Source: Desulfobacterales bacterium CG23_combo_of_CG06-09_8_20_14_all_52_9 (GTDB lineage: Bacteria > Desulfobacterota > Desulfobacteria > Desulfobacterales > UBA2156). Taken from it: a stretch of 6,874 bases of DNA. Made by a program: the position numbers and the translations under genes. Shown here one piece after another: positions 4,888 through 6,874 of the stretch (the first letter of the stretch is position 1; the number at the start of each line of letters is the position of its first letter). The stretch lies in assembly GCA_002771315.1 (NCBI GenBank), contig PCSF01000275.1:1-6874 (forward strand). Direction: 5' to 3'. Below the pieces are notes generated by a model. That model had not been told where the DNA came from. It saw nothing but the letters and a program-made list of their open reading frames with translations, and made no database searches.

Positions 4888-5536
4888 ATGCTTCCATCAC
4901 GGACTGCTCTTTTTTAAGGACCTCTCCGTGGAAGATGAACACTTTCACCCCAATGATCCCGTGGGTGGTCTTGGCCTGCGTAAAGCCGTAATCAATATCC
5001 GCTCTTAAGGTATGAAGAGGGATTCTTCCTTCCTTGTACCATTCCCTCCGGGCCATTTCTGCGCCGGCCAGGCGCCCCGAGCAGATAATCTTAATCCCTT
5101 TGGCTCCGAAGCGCATGGCTGAGGATACACTGCGCTTCATCGCCCGGCGAAAGGCCACCCGCCTTTCGATCTGAAGGGCCACATTTTCAGCCACCAACTG
5201 CGCATCAATCTCGGGTTTCCGAACCTCTTGGATGTCTATGAGGATTTCGGAGGGCACAAGGGCTTCCAGCTCTTTCTTAAGCTGAGCGATCTCTGCGCCT
5301 TTCTTCCCGATGACGATCCCGGGCCGGGACGTATGGACTCTCAGTCGAATCCGGTTGGAAGCTCTTTCAATTTCGACCTTTGATATACCTGCATGAAAAA
5401 GTTTCTTCTTGACGAAATTTCGGATTTTATGGTCTTCAAGGACATAATCGGCGTAATTCTTTCCGCCATACCATCTCGAGTCCCATGTCTTGATGATCCC
5501 CAGCCTCAAGCCGATCGGATTGACTTTTTGGCCCAA
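4886..5536 (-). CDS. rpsC: 30S ribosomal protein S3
   Basis: Small-subunit protein S3, on the head beside the mRNA entry channel, where with S4 and S5 it contributes mRNA-helicase activity. It has 216 residues; E. coli S3 has 233, but a shorter C-terminal tail is common. The N-terminal GQKVNPIGLRLGI (2-14) is diagnostic. A KH domain carries the loop VIGKKGAEI (75-83). The conserved basic patch FRRAMKR (129-135) corresponds to the E. coli helicase residues. GAKGIKIICSGRLAGAEMAR and PLHTLRADIDYG follow in the C-terminal domain. The start is TTG, supported by GGGAGGAA six bases upstream and by family alignment. The gap after rplV is 14 bases. Confidence 0.98.
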   Translation of the reverse strand: MGQKVNPIGLRLGIIKTWDSRWYGGKNYADYVLEDHKIRNFVKKKLFHAGISKVEIERASNRIRLRVHTSRPGIVIGKKGAEIAQLKKELEALVPSEILIDIQEVRKPEIDAQLVAENVALQIERRVAFRRAMKRSVSSAMRFGAKGIKIICSGRLAGAEMARREWYKEGRIPLHTLRADIDYGFTQAKTTHGIIGVKVFIFHGEVLKKEQSVMEA

Positions 5537-5540
5537 TGTA

Positions 5541-5548
5541 TTCCTCCC
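5541..5548 (-). promoter_or_regulatory. Shine-Dalgarno sequence of rpsC
   Basis: The minus strand reads GGGAGGAA, with the GGAGG core six bases before a TTG codon. It lies two bases after the rplV TAG stop and fixes the non-ATG start of rpsC. Confidence 0.85.
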
Positions 5549-5550
5549 TG

Positions 5551-5889
5551 CTATATCGACTTTTCGGTCAAATGAACCGTAATATGGGTGGTTCGCTTCA
5601 GGATCCGAACCCCCCGACCCCTCGCCTTTGCGCGGAACCGTTTCAATGTCGGTCCGGAATCGGCTGTGATATTTTGAATCACCAGCTTATCCACATCCAG
5701 GTCGGTCCTTTGATTCGCATTGGCGACGGCGCTGCGGATGACTTTTTCCACCAATTCGGCACCCTTCTGTGGCATGAATTTAAGCGCTTCCAGTCCGGCT
5801 TGAACCGGTTTTCCTTTTAAATCTCCGATCAGCTTGCGCACCTTGATCGGCGAGATATGCACATATTTGGCTTTTGCTTTTACTTCCAC
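5551..5889 (-). CDS. rplV: 50S ribosomal protein L22
   Basis: Large-subunit protein L22, whose long beta-hairpin lines the nascent-peptide tunnel near the macrolide site. It has 112 residues (110 in E. coli). The globular part shows AKYVHISPIKVRKLIGDLKG (7-26) and EKVIRSAVANANQ (48-60). The hairpin spans about 78-101 and the C-terminal strand is RILKRTTHITV (95-105). At the hairpin tip this protein reads RFRAKARGRGVR where many bacteria have a proline and GRA, so the tip is mildly divergent. The start is GTG with AAGGAA eight bases upstream; no in-frame ATG fits. It follows rpsS after an unusually long 80-base gap containing an inverted repeat. Confidence 0.97.
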   Translation of the reverse strand: MEVKAKAKYVHISPIKVRKLIGDLKGKPVQAGLEALKFMPQKGAELVEKVIRSAVANANQRTDLDVDKLVIQNITADSGPTLKRFRAKARGRGVRILKRTTHITVHLTEKSI

Positions 5890-5897
5890 TTTCTACG

Positions 5898-5903
5898 TTC
5901 CTT
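5898..5903 (-). promoter_or_regulatory. Shine-Dalgarno sequence of rplV
   Basis: The minus strand reads AAGGAA eight bases before a GTG codon. It supports GTG as the rplV start. An ATG upstream opens a frame that reaches a stop after five codons and cannot encode L22. Confidence 0.7.
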
Positions 5904-5958
5904 TTTTCATCGCTGGGTGCACATCAATCCTATCTGCTCTGCATGTACTTCGTTGCAA

Positions 5959-6004
5959 ATTCCGGAAAGTTACTTCTTGATGGCTGTTTTCTTATTTCCG
6001 GAAT
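5959..6004 (-). repeat. 10-base perfect inverted repeat straddling the rpsS stop
   Basis: The two arms at 5959-5968 and 5995-6004 (plus strand ATTCCGGAAA and TTTCCGGAAT) are exact reverse complements separated by 26 bases. Each arm also contains the palindrome TTCCGGAA. In the mRNA this gives a ten-pair stem whose loop holds the last rpsS codons and its TAA stop. No U-tract follows, so it does not look like a terminator. One arm encodes the conserved HSGN of S19, so it is partly coding-constrained. Confidence 0.55.
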
Positions 6005-6251
6005 GCCCGAAAAACGTCCGAGTGGGAGAAAATTCTCCCAGCTTATGGCCCACCATGTTCTCCGATACGAAAACGGGAATAAACTTTTTACCGTTGTGCA
6101 CCGCGAGCGTGATGCCGACCATTTCAGGAACGATCGTGGATCGCCTGGACCATGTCTTGATCACGCGGTTACTTCGGCTCTCTTGGGCCTGCATGACCTT
6201 TTTCATAACCTTAGGCTCGATATAAGGGCCTTTTTTTATGGAACGCGGCAT
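5970..6251 (-). CDS. rpsS: 30S ribosomal protein S19
   Basis: Small-subunit head protein S19, which pairs with S13 and contacts A-site tRNA and intersubunit bridges. It has 93 residues (92 in E. coli). The start PRSIKKGPYIEPKV (2-15) and the run WSRRSTIVPEMVGITLAVHNG (34-54) are diagnostic. FIPVFVSENMVGHKLGEFSPTRTF (57-80) and the basic C-terminal tail GHSGNKKTAIKK complete the family pattern. The ATG start has TAGGAGA five bases upstream, a strong site. It lies 64 bases after rplB and 80 bases before rplV, looser packing than is usual for this part of the operon. No residue looks abnormal. Confidence 0.98.
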   Translation of the reverse strand: MPRSIKKGPYIEPKVMKKVMQAQESRSNRVIKTWSRRSTIVPEMVGITLAVHNGKKFIPVFVSENMVGHKLGEFSPTRTFFGHSGNKKTAIKK

Positions 6252-6270
6252 AATGTCTCCTATAAACCCC

Positions 6271-6296
6271 GGCCTCCCTCTCTAACCAGGGAAACC
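6271..6296 (-). other. Hairpin in the rplB–rpsS gap
   Basis: The minus strand can fold GGTTTCCCT against AGGGAGGCC (nine pairs, two of them G-U) around the eight-base loop GGTTAGAG. It ends 11-12 bases before the rpsS Shine-Dalgarno sequence (TAGGAGA). There is no U-tract. It could influence mRNA processing or rpsS initiation, or be chance. Confidence 0.35.
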
Positions 6297-6315
6297 ATCA
6301 AGGGCTTCTTGGGGG

Positions 6316-6874
6316 CTATTTCTTTTTCCGACTCTTTACAATATATTGATTACTCATTTTATTCTTCCGTGTATTGTACCCCTTGGTGGGTTTTCCCCAG
6401 GGGGTACAAGGATGACGACCGCCTGAAGATTTCCCTTCTCCGCCTCCCATGGGATGATCCACAGGGTTCATGGCCACCCCTCGAACCCGAGGCCGCCAAC
6501 CCATCCATCGTTTCCGGCCGGCTTTTCCTATAGAAAGGTTTGCATGCTCCACATTTCCCAGTTGGCCGATAGTGGCCTTGCATTCCAAAAGAATCTTCCT
6601 GAGTTCCCCGGAAGGAAGCTTCACCAAACCATAGGGCGCCTCTTTGGCCATGAGTTGGGCATAGGTGCCGGCACTGCGAACGATCTGCCCACCTTTTCCT
6701 AGACGCATTTCGATATTGTGGATCTGGGTTCCCAGGGGGATATTTTTCAAAGGCAAAGTGTTCCCCGGTTTGATATCCGCGTCCGGGCCTGAAACCACCA
6801 CATCATCGACAGCCATATTCTGAGGAGCTAGAATGTACCGCTTTTCTCCATCTGCATAATAAAGCAGGGCAATT
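6316..6874 (-). CDS. rplB: 50S ribosomal protein L2, C-terminal two-thirds (5' end beyond window)
   Basis: Large-subunit protein L2, one of the most conserved ribosomal proteins, needed for subunit association and peptidyl-transferase activity. The frame is open to the right edge, so the start is missing; 185 residues are present of about 274. The visible part begins IALLYYADGEKRYILAP, crosses the SH3-like domain (NTLPLKNIPLGTQIHNIE) and includes GKGGQIVRSAGTYAQLMAKE. It ends with the C-terminal extension GRKRWMGWRPRVRGVAMNPVDHP and GGGEGKSSGGRHPCTPWGKPTKGY. The histidine of DHP, which aligns with E. coli His229, is present. The following residue is Met (DHPMGGGEG) where E. coli has a second His; DHPM also occurs in other bacterial groups. 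The ATG at 6816 is internal, not the start. Confidence 0.98.
   Translation of the reverse strand, partial: IALLYYADGEKRYILAPQNMAVDDVVVSGPDADIKPGNTLPLKNIPLGTQIHNIEMRLGKGGQIVRSAGTYAQLMAKEAPYGLVKLPSGELRKILLECKATIGQLGNVEHANLSIGKAGRKRWMGWRPRVRGVAMNPVDHPMGGGEGKSSGGRHPCTPWGKPTKGYNTRKNKMSNQYIVKSRKKK

Noticed and set aside
4329..4991. Plus-strand open frame of 220 codons
   Set aside because: It is antisense to rpmC, rplP and rpsC with no recognisable protein motif; long antisense frames are common opposite conserved coding sequence.
5874..6533. Plus-strand open frame of 219 codons
   Set aside because: It is antisense to rpsS and the end of rplB and spans two intergenic gaps. No family features and no convincing ribosome-binding site.
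1..6874. Mobile elements, CRISPR arrays, tRNA or rRNA genes, defence or other accessory systems
   Set aside because: The window is filled by 17 co-directional ribosomal-protein genes with gaps under 85 bases. I saw no transposase, repeat array or RNA gene, so a novel system is not supported here.

Overview
The window is a stretch of a bacterial S10–spc ribosomal-protein gene cluster, and every gene lies on the minus strand. In transcription order (right to left) it reads rplB (5' end cut off by the window edge), rpsS, rplV, rpsC, rplP, rpmC, rpsQ, rplN, rplX, rplE, rpsN, rpsH, rplF, rplR, rpsE, rpmD and rplO (3' end cut off). All 17 products are recognised from conserved motifs, lengths close to the family norm, and the canonical gene order. 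Fifteen genes are complete and intact; I see no frameshift, insertion or foreign gene.

Right part (about 3985–6874): the distal S10 operon. L2, L22, L16 and L29 belong to the 50S subunit, and S19, S3 and S17 to the 30S. Left part (1–3963): the spc operon from L14 to the start of L15. The S10/spc junction (rpsQ stop to rplN start) is only 21 bases with no visible terminator or promoter, so the two operons probably form one transcription unit here. The longest non-coding gap is 83 bases. Gaps range from overlaps (ATGA at rpmD/rplO, TGATG at rplP/rpmC) to about 50–80 bases at rplB/rpsS, rpsS/rplV, rplX/rplN, rpsN/rpsH, rpsH/rplF and rplF/rplR. Several of these gaps hold small inverted repeats.

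Organism: clearly bacterial. S14 is the short zinc-binding form (CxxC–CxxC, 61 residues), and L24 has an extra C-terminal CxxC–CxxC pair. The N-termini of L18 and L16, the C-terminus of L2 and a roughly balanced base composition remind me of Desulfobacterota (former Deltaproteobacteria). That placement is from memory of family sequences and is tentative.

Four genes start with non-ATG codons (TTG in rpsC, rpsN and rpsE; GTG in rplV), and each has a good Shine-Dalgarno sequence. This is an ordinary housekeeping region. I found no previously undescribed system. The findings are modest: hairpins in gaps, a 12-codon in-frame mini-ORF before rplX, the start-codon pattern and the zinc ligands.
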